The notes: a model not told the origin generated them from the letters alone. DNA of 64,000 bases from an uncultured Senegalimassilia sp. (GCF_902464545.1 NZ_CABQJR010000011.1:3165-67164), one strand, 5' to 3'; shown: positions 9,485 through 18,090, numbered from the stretch's first letter. Translations and numbers: made by a program.

Positions 9485-10618
9485 ATGATCTATCTGGACA
9501 ACGCAGCCACCACCATGCACAAGCCCCAGGCCGTCATCGATGCGGTGTGCGGGGCCATGACGTCGTTCGGCGGCCCTGGACGCGGCTCGCACCAGGCCGC
9601 GCTCGATGCGAGCATGGCGGTGTTCGGGGCGCGCAAGGCGGTTTCGGACCTGGTCGGGGCCTGGGGCGCCGGCAGCGTGTCGTTCGCCTTGAACGCCACC
9701 ATGGCCCTCAACATCGCCATCGACGGCCTGTTGCCCGCAGGCGGCGTTGCCGTCACCACGGCCGCCTCGCACAACTCCGTGCTGCGCCCGCTCAACCGCG
9801 CGCGCGACGAGCGCGGATGCCAGGTGCGCGTGGCCGGCATCCTACCTGATGGCTCGCTAGATTGGGAATCCTACGAGCAGGCCCTTGCCGGTGCCAGCCT
9901 GGTCACGGTCACGCACGCCTCCAACGTCACCGGCGACGTCTACGACATCGAGCGCATGGCGGCCGCCGCGCATAACGCAGGCGCGCTGTTCATCCTCGAT
10001 GCCGCCCAGACGGCCGGCGCGTGGGCGTTCTCGGCTTCGGCCATCGGCGCAGACGTCGTGTGCTTCACGGGCCACAAAAGCCTGTATGGGCCGCAGGGCA
10101 CCGGCGGGCTGTGCGTTCGCCCGGGCCTTGATATCGCCCCGCTGGTGGAAGGCGGATCGGGCGTGCACAGCTTCGATGAGCGCCATCCACGCTTCATGCC
10201 CGAGGCGCTCGAGGCCGGTACGGCAAACGCGCACGGCTTGGTGGGCCTTGCGGCAGGGTGCGCCTGGCTTGCAAAGTGCGGCGTGGCCGATGTGCAAGCG
10301 CATATCGAGGGGCTGGTGGCGCGCTTCCTGGAAAGGGTCGCCGACATCGATGGCGTGCGGGTGCTCGGCGGCGGCTCCGGTCGACGCTGCGGCATCGTCG
10401 CCGTCAACGTCGGCGATGCCGATTCCGGCGAGATCGCCGATCGGCTGGCGCAGGGGTGGGGCGTGTGCGTCCGTCCGGGCGCGCATTGCGCCCCGCTCAT
10501 GCACACGGCGCTCGGCACGCAGCAGCAGGGCGTCGTGCGCTTCAGCTTCGGGGCTATGAACTCGTCGCAGGATTGCGATGCGGCTCTTGAGGCCCTGCGC
10601 GAAATCGCCTGCTCGTGA
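9485..10618 (+). CDS. Class V aminotransferase, cysteine desulfurase family
   Basis: 377 aa PLP enzyme of the NifS/SufS-like group. YLDNAATTMHKP at the N-terminus, the PLP lysine in FTGHKSLYGPQG, and a catalytic-type cysteine in RPGAHCAPLMH near residue 340 are visible. Such enzymes release sulfur from cysteine or selenium from selenocysteine. This subfamily is one repeatedly seen with selD, so delivery of reduced selenium is a reasonable inference. No clear ribosome-binding site precedes the ATG; TACAAG ends 4 bases before it. Not the house-keeping IscS/SufS by context, as no scaffold gene is adjacent. Confidence 0.88.
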   Translation: MIYLDNAATTMHKPQAVIDAVCGAMTSFGGPGRGSHQAALDASMAVFGARKAVSDLVGAWGAGSVSFALNATMALNIAIDGLLPAGGVAVTTAASHNSVLRPLNRARDERGCQVRVAGILPDGSLDWESYEQALAGASLVTVTHASNVTGDVYDIERMAAAAHNAGALFILDAAQTAGAWAFSASAIGADVVCFTGHKSLYGPQGTGGLCVRPGLDIAPLVEGGSGVHSFDERHPRFMPEALEAGTANAHGLVGLAAGCAWLAKCGVADVQAHIEGLVARFLERVADIDGVRVLGGGSGRRCGIVAVNVGDADSGEIADRLAQGWGVCVRPGAHCAPLMHTALGTQQQGVVRFSFGAMNSSQDCDAALEALREIACS

Positions 10619-10672
10619 CCCGTTTCGTATGCTTCCGTAACCCAACGCCATCCAGATCCCGAAAGGACCTCC

Positions 10673-11944
10673 ATGCGCATCCTCTGCATCTCCGCCCAAA
10701 AGCCCGATAGCACCGGCAGCGGCGTGTACCTGGCCGAAACGGTGGCCTCTATGGCCGCCGCCGGCCACCAGGTGGCCGTCATCGCCGGCATCGACAAGGA
10801 TGACTCCCCGCAGCTTGCCAGCGGCGTCGAGTTCCTTCCGGTGCGCTTTCGCACACCTGAGCTGCCGTTTCCCGTGTGCGGCATGAGCGACGTGATGCCT
10901 TACCAGGCCACACGGTATCGCGACATGACGCCGGAGATGGTCCAGGCGTTCCGCGCTGCGTTCGGGAAGCGCATTCGCGAGGCGGTGCTGGGCTTCCGGC
11001 CCGATGCGATCATCTGCCATCACCTGTATCTGGTGTGCTCGACGGCTTGCGATGTGCTCGATGCTTTTGCCGGTGAAAATCGGTTACCGGACGTGAATGG
11101 GGAAGTGGCGGGCCGAAAGGGGCGCCCGTGCCCGATCTGGGCGGTTTGCCACTCCACCGACCTTCGCCAGCTACGCAACCACAGCCTGGAGAAGGAGCGC
11201 ATCACCGACGCCGTCCGCTCGCTCGATGGGGTCATGGCGCTGCACGAGGCGCAGAAGGCCGAGATCGCCGAGCTGTTCGGGCTGCCCGCCGAACGCATCC
11301 GCGTCGTGGGGACCGGCTACAACTCCCAAGAGTTCGCTCCTCGCGCCGGTTTGCGCCCATCCCGTCCGTTGCGCGTGCTGTACGTGGGCAAGCTCTGTCG
11401 CGCAAAGGGCGTGGAAAGCCTTGTTCGCGCCATGGACCTGCTGCCCTTCGACCCGCAAGACGTCGAGCTGCGCCTGGTCGGCGGCTATAGCGACCAGGCG
11501 CAGTACGACCGAATCGTCGAGCTGGCCGGCCGTTGCCGGTTCCCGGTGGCGTTTCGCGGCCGCGTCTCGCAGGATGACCTGGTGCTTTCGTATAACGCAA
11601 GCCATGTGTTCGTGTTGCCCTCGTTTTTCGAGGGGCTGCCGCTCGTCACGGTGGAGGCGCTTGCAAGCGGCTGCCGGGCGGTCGTCACAAGCCTTCCCGG
11701 CGTCAAGCCCTGGCTTGACGCGTGCCTTCCCGATGCCCCCGTCTCGTTCGTGGAGCCGCCGCGCATCGAGGGCGTCGACGTGCCCGTGTCCGAGGATCTG
11801 CCGGCTTTCGAGCAGCGCCTTTCTGATGCGCTGCTCGAACAGCTTCAAGCGGCGGCGGAGCGACCCCTTGAGGGGACCGGGTTCGACGCCACCGCCGTGT
11901 CTTGGGATTCACTGGCCGCCCGCATGACCGAGCTGATCGGCTAG
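10673..11944 (+). CDS. GT4-family glycosyltransferase
   Basis: 423 aa, two Rossmann-like halves of the GT-B fold. The N-terminal half opens MRILCISAQKPDSTGSGVYL with a glycine-rich acceptor loop. The C-terminal half carries VLYVGKLCRAKGVESL and the nucleotide-sugar motif FFEGLPLVTVEALASG with two spaced glutamates. ATG follows AAAGGA. It is 54 bases downstream of the desulfurase-like gene and likely co-transcribed, followed by a terminator at 12115. Donor and acceptor are unknown. One copy of a 21-bp dispersed repeat lies inside the gene (11069-11089), encoding a segment near residues 133-140. Confidence 0.88.
   Translation: MRILCISAQKPDSTGSGVYLAETVASMAAAGHQVAVIAGIDKDDSPQLASGVEFLPVRFRTPELPFPVCGMSDVMPYQATRYRDMTPEMVQAFRAAFGKRIREAVLGFRPDAIICHHLYLVCSTACDVLDAFAGENRLPDVNGEVAGRKGRPCPIWAVCHSTDLRQLRNHSLEKERITDAVRSLDGVMALHEAQKAEIAELFGLPAERIRVVGTGYNSQEFAPRAGLRPSRPLRVLYVGKLCRAKGVESLVRAMDLLPFDPQDVELRLVGGYSDQAQYDRIVELAGRCRFPVAFRGRVSQDDLVLSYNASHVFVLPSFFEGLPLVTVEALASGCRAVVTSLPGVKPWLDACLPDAPVSFVEPPRIEGVDVPVSEDLPAFEQRLSDALLEQLQAAAERPLEGTGFDATAVSWDSLAARMTELIG
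11069..11089 (+). repeat. Short dispersed repeat, copy 2 (inside the glycosyltransferase gene)
   Basis: 20 of 21 bases match the copy at 9434-9454. CCGGT and ACCGG at its ends can pair. The reading frame of the gene is kept. Confidence 0.6.
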
Positions 11945-11985
11945 AATCTGCGCGAATCGCATCGGCGGGCGGGGAATGTGGAACC

Positions 11986-12069
11986 TGAACAGGGGACGGA
12001 GGTGTGTTCGCGCTGCGTTGCCAAAGGTGCGGAGATTGGCTACGTGAACGCACCTCCGTCCCCTGTTCA
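11986..12069. repeat. REP-like palindromic element
   Basis: A 24-bp arm (11986-12009, beginning TGAACAGGGGACGGAGGTG) is repeated inverted at 12046-12069 with one mismatch, around a 36-base centre. The sequence resembles the GGGGACGGAGGT-type repetitive extragenic palindromes that REP-associated Y1 transposases mobilise. No transposase is in the window. It lies 40 bases after the glycosyltransferase stop. Confidence 0.75.
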
Positions 12070-12114
12070 CCGTCCAAGGCTTCAACGTGGTCGTCAAGTT
12101 TCATGACGAGTAAA

Positions 12115-12145
12115 GCAAAGCCCCGCCGAAGCGGGGCTTTTTGCT
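12115..12145 (+). terminator. Intrinsic terminator after the glycosyltransferase
   Basis: GCAAAGCCCCGC (12115-12126) pairs with GCGGGGCTTTTTGC (12131-12144), including a run of five T. It separates the selenium locus from the pyr leader. Confidence 0.92.
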
Positions 12146-12314
12146 GTCCATGCACGGGACATTTCGCTCGACTACCTTATCCCAGCTGTATCCCAAGTGC
12201 CGAGTTTTCACGGATTATGTGGGAGCTACGGGCGTTACGAGTGCATAAAATGCCTGTTCTAAGCGTTGTGGGCGTTACAAGACGCTATTTCATTTAGTTT
12301 TTCGATATTCGGGG
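12146..12314. other. Non-coding stretch between the terminator and the pyr promoter
   Basis: No gene is supported. It holds two near-copies of GGGCGTTAC followed by AAG or GAG (12235 and 12271 areas) and a tandem TATCCCA. I assign no function. Confidence 0.4.
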
Positions 12315-12343
12315 TTGTCAAACCGCGCCGGTCCGCATAAACT
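12315..12343 (+). promoter_or_regulatory. Promoter of pyrR-pyrB-pyrC
   Basis: TTGTCA (12315-12320), a 17-base spacer, then TAAACT (12338-12343). The predicted start is near 12350, at the first base of the PyrR-binding hairpin. Confidence 0.78.
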
Positions 12344-12350
12344 GCGAACA

Positions 12351-12389
12351 GTTCCTTTAAATGCGGTACAGAGAGACCGACAAGGTAAC
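12351..12389 (+). promoter_or_regulatory. PyrR-binding RNA hairpin 1
   Basis: Lower stem CCTT/AAGG (extended by GTT/AAC), internal loop, upper stem CGGT/ACCG and a GAGAG-containing terminal loop. This is the shape of the PyrR-binding (anti-antiterminator) hairpin. The same core recurs before carA at 18188-18223 with different flanks. Confidence 0.82.
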
Positions 12390-12430
12390 ACCCGAATCGC
12401 TCACATTCACAAGAGCGGATCTGAGATGAA

Positions 12431-12458
12431 GCCTTTGTCAGCCGCAAAGGCGTTTTTT
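12431..12458 (+). terminator. Attenuator terminator in the pyr leader
   Basis: GCCTTTG (12431-12437) pairs with CAAAGGC (12445-12451), followed by GTTTTTT. It lies about 40 bases past the PyrR hairpin and 104 bases before pyrR, as expected for PyrR- and UMP-controlled transcription attenuation. Confidence 0.85.
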
Positions 12459-12561
12459 ATGCCTTGCGACATGGCGTCAAGGTTCGGGCGGGCCGAAAAA
12501 CTCGGCGGCTTTCCCGATAGACGTGTCTGTCTGTACGCACTCGACTAGAGAAAGGGTGTGT

Positions 12562-13149
12562 ATGACTGACGCAGGGACGGTCAAGAACGTCTGCATGGAT
12601 GCAGACGAGATCGAGCGCTCTCTGGTGCGTATCGCGCATCAGATCCTCGAGACCAACAAGGGCGCGGACAACCTCGCGCTCGTCGGCATCGTCACGCGCG
12701 GCGATCTGCTCGCCAAGCGCCTGGCTGAGAAGATCGAGCAGATCGAGGGCACGAAGGTGCCGCTCGGCAAGCTTGACATCAGCTTCTATCGTGACGACTT
12801 CGCCACCCACTTCGCCCCCGAAGTGCATTCCACCGAAATCGACTTCGATATGGACGGCAAGGACGTCGTGCTCGTAGACGACGTGCTCTTCACCGGCCGC
12901 ACCATCCGCGCCGCGCTCGATGCGCTCATGGACATCGGGCGCCCGGCTCGCGTGGAGCTGGCAGTGCTCGTGGACCGCGGGCATCGCGAGCTTCCCATCC
13001 GCGCAGATTACGTCGGCAAGAACGTGCCTTCCGCCGCACAGGAGAACGTGCGCCTGTTCCTGGAGGAAGTGGACGGCAAGTCCGAGGTCGAGATTCTGGA
13101 AATGTCCGACGGCGCGCACATCGGCGCCGCACCGCTGGGAGGTGAATAG
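12562..13149 (+). CDS. pyrR: PyrR, pyrimidine operon RNA-binding attenuator / uracil phosphoribosyltransferase
   Basis: 195 aa. With UMP or UTP bound it grips the leader hairpin and favours termination; many family members also have uracil phosphoribosyltransferase activity. The PRPP-binding motif VVLVDDVLFTGRTIRAAL is intact, followed by ELAVLVDRGHRELPI and the YVGKNVP motif. Start ATG 12562 follows GAGAAAGGG; a longer in-frame reading has no such site. It is autoregulated through its own leader. pyrB begins 3 bases after the stop. Confidence 0.97.
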   Translation: MTDAGTVKNVCMDADEIERSLVRIAHQILETNKGADNLALVGIVTRGDLLAKRLAEKIEQIEGTKVPLGKLDISFYRDDFATHFAPEVHSTEIDFDMDGKDVVLVDDVLFTGRTIRAALDALMDIGRPARVELAVLVDRGHRELPIRADYVGKNVPSAAQENVRLFLEEVDGKSEVEILEMSDGAHIGAAPLGGE

Positions 13150-13152
13150 GGA

Positions 13153-14097
13153 ATGGCTTTCAACCATAAGCATCTTATCGACATCACGGAGTATTCCGCC
13201 GATGACATCATGGCCATCCTGGAAACGGCCGTGAAGTTCAAGGAGGTCAACGAGCGCCGCATCAAGCAGGTGCCCACGCTCAAGGGCTTCACCGTGGTCA
13301 ACATGTTCAACGAGCCGTCCACCCGCACGCGCTCGAGCTTCGAGATGGCCGAGAAGCGCCTGTCCGCTGCAAGTCTGAACTTCGGCGGCAGCTCCACCTC
13401 CTCGGTCAAGGGCGAGAGCCTGGTGGACACGGTGGAAACGCTGTGCTCCTACAAGATCGACATGATCGTCGTGCGCGACAAGCACGCCGGCGTGCCGCGC
13501 AAGATCGCCGACGTGTCCGGCGTCCACGTCATCGACGCAGGCGACGGCAAGCATCAGCATCCCACGCAGGCGTTGCTCGACCTGTACACCATCTGGCAGA
13601 CCAAGGGCCGTCTCGACGGCTTGAAGGTCGGCGTCGTCGGCGACATCGGGCACTCCCGCGTGTGCGGCAGCCTCATCCCGGCCCTGAAGATCATGGGCTG
13701 CGAGGTCACCGCCATCGCTCCGCCCACGCTGCTGCCCGCACGCCCCGAGGTGCTCGGCGTCGATCACATCTCGCACAACATCGACGAGGTGCTCCCCGAA
13801 CTTGACGTCGTGTACATGCTGCGCATCCAGCGCGAGCGCCTCGAGGGCGCGCCGTACCCCAGCCTGCGCGAGTACAACATGCTCTACGGCCTCACCGAGA
13901 AGCGCAACAAGCTCATGCGCCCCGACTGCATTGTGTGCCATCCCGGCCCCATCAACCGTGGCGTCGAGCTGGATTCCTTTATGGCCGACCACCCGGAGCG
14001 TTCGGTCATCCTTGACCAGGTCTATGCCGGCATCCTGACCCGCATGGCCGCCCTGTACCTGCTGCTTGGAGGGAGCGAAGATGGCATTACTGCTTAA
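13153..14097 (+). CDS. pyrB: Aspartate carbamoyltransferase catalytic chain
   Basis: Condenses carbamoyl phosphate with aspartate, the committed step of pyrimidine synthesis. 314 aa, normal length. The carbamoyl-phosphate motif FNEPSTRTRSSFEMA (residues 52-66) and the HPTQALLDLYT motif are present. No regulatory chain pyrI is adjacent, so control is through PyrR rather than a PyrI subunit. The end overlaps pyrC by 17 bases. Confidence 0.98.
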   Translation: MAFNHKHLIDITEYSADDIMAILETAVKFKEVNERRIKQVPTLKGFTVVNMFNEPSTRTRSSFEMAEKRLSAASLNFGGSSTSSVKGESLVDTVETLCSYKIDMIVVRDKHAGVPRKIADVSGVHVIDAGDGKHQHPTQALLDLYTIWQTKGRLDGLKVGVVGDIGHSRVCGSLIPALKIMGCEVTAIAPPTLLPARPEVLGVDHISHNIDEVLPELDVVYMLRIQRERLEGAPYPSLREYNMLYGLTEKRNKLMRPDCIVCHPGPINRGVELDSFMADHPERSVILDQVYAGILTRMAALYLLLGGSEDGITA

Positions 14098-15373
14098 GAA
14101 CGCGCATGTGATCGACCCGCAGGTCGGTCTGAACGAAACCGCCGACATCCTCATCCGCGACGGTAAGATCGTCGAGATCGGCCAGGGCATTTCCCTGGAG
14201 AAGGGCGTTGAGCGCGACTTGGCCGGCAAGATCGTCGTCCCGGGCCTGGTTGACATGCATGTGCATCTGCGCGAGCCGGGTTTCGAGCAGAAGGAAGACA
14301 TCGCCAGCGGCACCCGCGCCGCAGCCCATGGCGGCTTCACGGCGGTTTGCGCCATGCCCAACACCAACCCGGTCGTCGACAACGCCGTCGCCGTCGAGTA
14401 TGTGAAATCCATCGCCCTTCAGGCCGGTAAATGCCGCGTGCACGTGTCGGGTTCCTGCTCGCAGGGCCTGAAGGGCGAGACGCTCTCCGAGATGGGCGAC
14501 ATGGCCGCACACGGCGCCGTCGCGTTCACCGATGACGGCCGTGGCATCCAGGCTGCCGGCATGATGCGCCGCGTCATGGATTACGCCAGCCAGTTCGGTC
14601 GCGTGGTCATGAGCCACTGCCAGGACGAGGATCTGGTCGGCGACGGCCAGGTCAACGAGGGCGTCGCCTCCACGCGCCTTGGTCTTCTGGGTTGGCCGGC
14701 GGAAGGCGAGGAACTGCAGATCGCTCGCGACATCGCCCTGTGTCGCCTGACCGGCTGCAAGCTGCACATCCAGCACATCTCCACCGCGCGCGGCCTTGAT
14801 ATGGTGCGCGCCGCCAAGGCCGAGGGCCTGCCGGTTACCTGCGAGGTCACCCCGCATCACCTGTTCCTCACTGAGGACAACATCGGCGACGATTACTCCA
14901 CGGCCCTCAAGGTCAACCCGCCGCTGCGCACGGCTGCCGATGCCGAGGCCCTTATCGCCGGTGTGATCGACGGCACCGTCGACGCCATCGTCACCGACCA
15001 TGCCCCGCACACCGCATGGGAGAAGGACCGCGAGTTCGAGCTGGCGCCGTTCGGCATGATCGGCCTGGAGACCAGCCTGGGCCTGGTCATCACCAACCTG
15101 GTCGCCACCGGCAAGATCTCCTGGGAGCGCATGACCGAGCTCATGGGAGCCAACCAGCGCACTATTCTGGGTGTGGAGCGCGTGGCCCTCGAGGCCGGCA
15201 GCACCGCTGACCTGACGGTCATCGATCCTGAGGCCGCCTGGACCGTCGATGCCGCTGATTTCTGCAGCAAGGCGAAGAACTCCGGCTTCATCGGTGCCCA
15301 GCTCACCGGCCGTGCAACCGACGTGTACGTCGGCGGCTACGCTACCATGGAAGACGGCAAGATCGTCGAATAG
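14081..15373 (+). CDS. pyrC: Dihydroorotase, class I
   Basis: Zinc hydrolase that cyclises carbamoyl aspartate to dihydroorotate. 430 aa. DMHVHLREPGFEQKEDI carries the first metal ligands, VTCEVTPHHLFLTED the next, and IVTDHAPHT the catalytic aspartate. ATG 14081 follows GGAGGGAG inside the end of pyrB; TTG at 14066 is the only earlier in-frame choice and is unlikely. Last gene of the first pyr block, closed by the terminator at 15401. Confidence 0.98.
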   Translation: MALLLKNAHVIDPQVGLNETADILIRDGKIVEIGQGISLEKGVERDLAGKIVVPGLVDMHVHLREPGFEQKEDIASGTRAAAHGGFTAVCAMPNTNPVVDNAVAVEYVKSIALQAGKCRVHVSGSCSQGLKGETLSEMGDMAAHGAVAFTDDGRGIQAAGMMRRVMDYASQFGRVVMSHCQDEDLVGDGQVNEGVASTRLGLLGWPAEGEELQIARDIALCRLTGCKLHIQHISTARGLDMVRAAKAEGLPVTCEVTPHHLFLTEDNIGDDYSTALKVNPPLRTAADAEALIAGVIDGTVDAIVTDHAPHTAWEKDREFELAPFGMIGLETSLGLVITNLVATGKISWERMTELMGANQRTILGVERVALEAGSTADLTVIDPEAAWTVDAADFCSKAKNSGFIGAQLTGRATDVYVGGYATMEDGKIVE

Positions 15374-15400
15374 CGACGAGCTTTACCAGCGCATATAACG

Positions 15401-15437
15401 AAGGGATGCCTCGGATTCGATCCGGGGCATCCCTTTT
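15401..15437 (+). terminator. Intrinsic terminator after pyrC
   Basis: AAGGGATGCC plus CGGA on the left pair with TCCG plus GGCATCCCTT on the right, followed by a T-run. Confidence 0.92.
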
Positions 15438-15485
15438 TGCATTCGCGGTGGTCAATTTGTCTTTGGCGGGTGCCGTGTATTCGCG

Positions 15486-16673
15486 CTACTTGCGCAGCGC
15501 CTTCGTTGCGAAACCGGGGATCATGAACACCATCGAGATGGCGAAACCGACCATAAGAACGGTGCTCAAAGCCAAGGTGTTGGCGATGGTGCTCATGGCG
15601 ATGCTCACTACCGTGGAGCCCACATAGCCGGTGAAGTTGATGAGCGATACCACGCTGGCGCTGTCGGCGGGGTCGCTGTAGCTGATGAGCATATGCATGC
15701 TGGCGGACAGGAGGATGCCGGTGGAAACGCTGAACACGCCGTCGGCGATCAGGAACGGCACCGTCATGCCCTTCGTGAGCGTAACCCACAAGATCGCGTA
15801 GCTGACGCACAGCAGCGCCGTGCCGCCGTATACGGCGAATCGCGTGGTGGTGCGGGCGGACATGGGGCCGCCCAACGCGCTCGGTGCCATGGCCAGCGCG
15901 AACATGAGCGCGGGGATTAACGGGTCGGTCGATTTGAAGTACGCCACAGCGGCAGGGGTTGACAGCGATTGGAAAAACACGCCGGTGCCCCAAGCCGCGA
16001 TATAGCATCCTGCGGCAAGCGGGAATACCGGGCGAAGGTTCTTCGGGATATGCACGAGCGGTTTGATGGCCTTGCGGATGGTGATCCGCTGCGTGACCGT
16101 TTCCTGCGCAAGCGGAAGAAGGACGGCATTGAGCATCATCAGCACGATGAGCACGGCGAACATGGGGATATAGTTGCGCGAGAACGTGGCGTAGATACCG
16201 ATGCCCAAAGACCCGATCATCATGCCGATCAAGCAGCCGGTGCTGGCGATGGTGGTGCCGAAGGTGCGATAGCGCTGCGAGGTGCAATCAAGCATGAAAG
16301 CCGAGGTCGCGCTCATGGTGAGGCCGCACGAAACGCCTTGCACCATACGGGCGATCTGCAAGGCGGCTCCGTTTGGCAGCCAGATATACAGCGCGCAGGC
16401 TAGCGAGCCGAACAGCAGGGCGGCGGCCACGAGCGGCCTGCGACCGAGCGCGTCCGAGAGCGAACCTCCTACGAACAACGTGGTCAGAACGCCGGTGAGA
16501 TAGGAAACCATGGTCAGCGAGATGTCGGCATCGGTCAGCCCCAGGGCTACCTTGTACTCGGCGTACAACGGCACGGGCACCGCCACCGCGGCGAAGGTCA
16601 GCAGCATGGCGCACGCCGCGATGATGGCGCTTCTCAGGTCTTTCGCATTCGATGCGTGGCAGTTTTCGGTCAT
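15486..16673 (-). CDS. MFS transporter, paralogue 1
   Basis: 395 aa, 12 hydrophobic segments, drug/metabolite-type major facilitator. The loop-2 signature GGSLSDALGRRPLV (near residue 70) is the conserved MFS motif. TSAFMLDCTSQRYRTFG and SLGIGIYATFSRNY are shared closely with the neighbouring transporter, pointing to tandem duplication. ATG follows GAGGAGGGG. It lies 91 bases downstream of paralogue 2 on the same strand and may be co-transcribed. Substrate unknown; a pyrimidine or nucleobase cargo is only a guess from its place between pyr genes. Confidence 0.88.
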   Translation of the reverse strand: MTENCHASNAKDLRSAIIAACAMLLTFAAVAVPVPLYAEYKVALGLTDADISLTMVSYLTGVLTTLFVGGSLSDALGRRPLVAAALLFGSLACALYIWLPNGAALQIARMVQGVSCGLTMSATSAFMLDCTSQRYRTFGTTIASTGCLIGMMIGSLGIGIYATFSRNYIPMFAVLIVLMMLNAVLLPLAQETVTQRITIRKAIKPLVHIPKNLRPVFPLAAGCYIAAWGTGVFFQSLSTPAAVAYFKSTDPLIPALMFALAMAPSALGGPMSARTTTRFAVYGGTALLCVSYAILWVTLTKGMTVPFLIADGVFSVSTGILLSASMHMLISYSDPADSASVVSLINFTGYVGSTVVSIAMSTIANTLALSTVLMVGFAISMVFMIPGFATKALRK

Positions 16674-16764
16674 GTCCCCTCCTCGTCATTGCAAGCTCGT
16701 CGCGTTGCATCGGGGTAGCGTCAAGGCGCGTGCGCCCCGGAAACGACGTGCTGTTCGCTAACTG

Positions 16765-17961
16765 TTATCGTTGATGTTTAGCCATCGATATGCATCCCGG
16801 TACGATCGAGATGGCGGCGAGAAGCGCGATGAAGGCGTACACCGTTGCCAGGTCGAATGTGGCGGTGAGCCCTGTTTGAATGGTCGACACCACGGTCGAC
16901 CCTACGTAACCGGTCAGGTTGGCAAGCGTTACCACGCTGGCGTTTTCCTGCGGGGTGGATGCGCTGATGAGCATATGCAGACTCGAGGATAGGATCATGC
17001 CCGTGGTGACTGCGAACACCACCTCGAGCACCAGATAGGGGACCAAAAGCCCCAAAACCATGCACACCCCTAGTGCGATGATCGTGTCGAACATGATGAT
17101 GTAGCCGACGATCATAGAAGATCGCGTTCCCATGCGCGCCGAAACAGGCCCTCCTAGCGCACTCGGTGCCATGGCCAAAGCCAGCACCAAAGACGGGATG
17201 AGCGGATCGGTTGCCCCGAAGTAGTCCACCGATGCCGGCGTGGAAAGCGATTGGAAGAAGAAGCCGACCGACCAGGTGGAGATATAGCCGCCGGCCACGA
17301 TAGGGAGCAGCTTTCGAAGATGGGGCGGCACGTGCACCATCGGCTTCACGGCTTTTTTCCAGGTGATGCGGTTGTGCACCGTTTCAGGCGTGAAGGGAAG
17401 GGCGAGCATCGTTGCGAGCATGATTACGGCCATCACGGCGAATACCTGCCAATAGGCGGTGGAAACGGTGGCGAAAAACCCGATGCCTAGCGATCCCACG
17501 GTAAGCCCGATCAGATACCCTGTGCTTGCGATGGTCATACCGAACGTGCGATGGCGCTCCGAGGTGCAGTCGATTACGAACGCAGAGGTGGCGCTCATGG
17601 AGAGTGCACAGGAAACGCCCTGCACGAAACGGGCGAATTGCAGCATAGGGCCGCTTGACAGACCGATGAACAGCAGGCAGCCGGCAACGCCGCAGGCAAG
17701 CGCGGCGCCCACTGTGGGCCTGCGCCCGGATGCGTCCGACAGCGATCCGGCGAAGAACAGGACGGAAAGCACGCCGAACAGGTACATGACGATGGTCATG
17801 GAAACGTCGGAGGCGGAAAGACCCAGCTGTTGCTGCCACGTGGCGTAAAGCGGGATGGGCGCGGAGGCTGCCGCGAACACCGTTACCAAAGCCACCGTTC
17901 CCACGATGGCGCCGCGCATCGCACCTGGAGGTTGGCTTGTCGCCTGTTCATCGATTCCCAT
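16765..17961 (-). CDS. MFS transporter, paralogue 2
   Basis: 398 aa, same family and layout as paralogue 1, with FAGSLSDASGRRPTV as the MFS loop motif and TSAFVIDCTSERHRTFG in the matching position. It is the upstream gene of the pair and is divergent from carA. GTCTGCTATACGG about 40 bases upstream on its strand might be its -10. Substrate unknown. Two similar exporters in tandem are more often seen for export of a toxic or end-product compound, but nothing here tests that. Confidence 0.88.
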   Translation of the reverse strand: MGIDEQATSQPPGAMRGAIVGTVALVTVFAAASAPIPLYATWQQQLGLSASDVSMTIVMYLFGVLSVLFFAGSLSDASGRRPTVGAALACGVAGCLLFIGLSSGPMLQFARFVQGVSCALSMSATSAFVIDCTSERHRTFGMTIASTGYLIGLTVGSLGIGFFATVSTAYWQVFAVMAVIMLATMLALPFTPETVHNRITWKKAVKPMVHVPPHLRKLLPIVAGGYISTWSVGFFFQSLSTPASVDYFGATDPLIPSLVLALAMAPSALGGPVSARMGTRSSMIVGYIIMFDTIIALGVCMVLGLLVPYLVLEVVFAVTTGMILSSSLHMLISASTPQENASVVTLANLTGYVGSTVVSTIQTGLTATFDLATVYAFIALLAAISIVPGCISMAKHQR

Positions 17962-18090
17962 CGGTTTCCCCTTCCCGATTCCGGAATATTTCCCCGTATA
18001 GCAGACATCCTACTACGTATGGGAGGTTCCCCTCAATGGGAAAGCGGGCCGAAATCCGCGTCCCACCAGGGGTTTATGTGCGCCTGCACA

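Noticed and set aside
12146..12314. Possible attachment site or integrase remnant (tandem TATCCCA, two GGGCGTTAC copies)
   Set aside because: No integrase, no tRNA, and no matching second site in the window.
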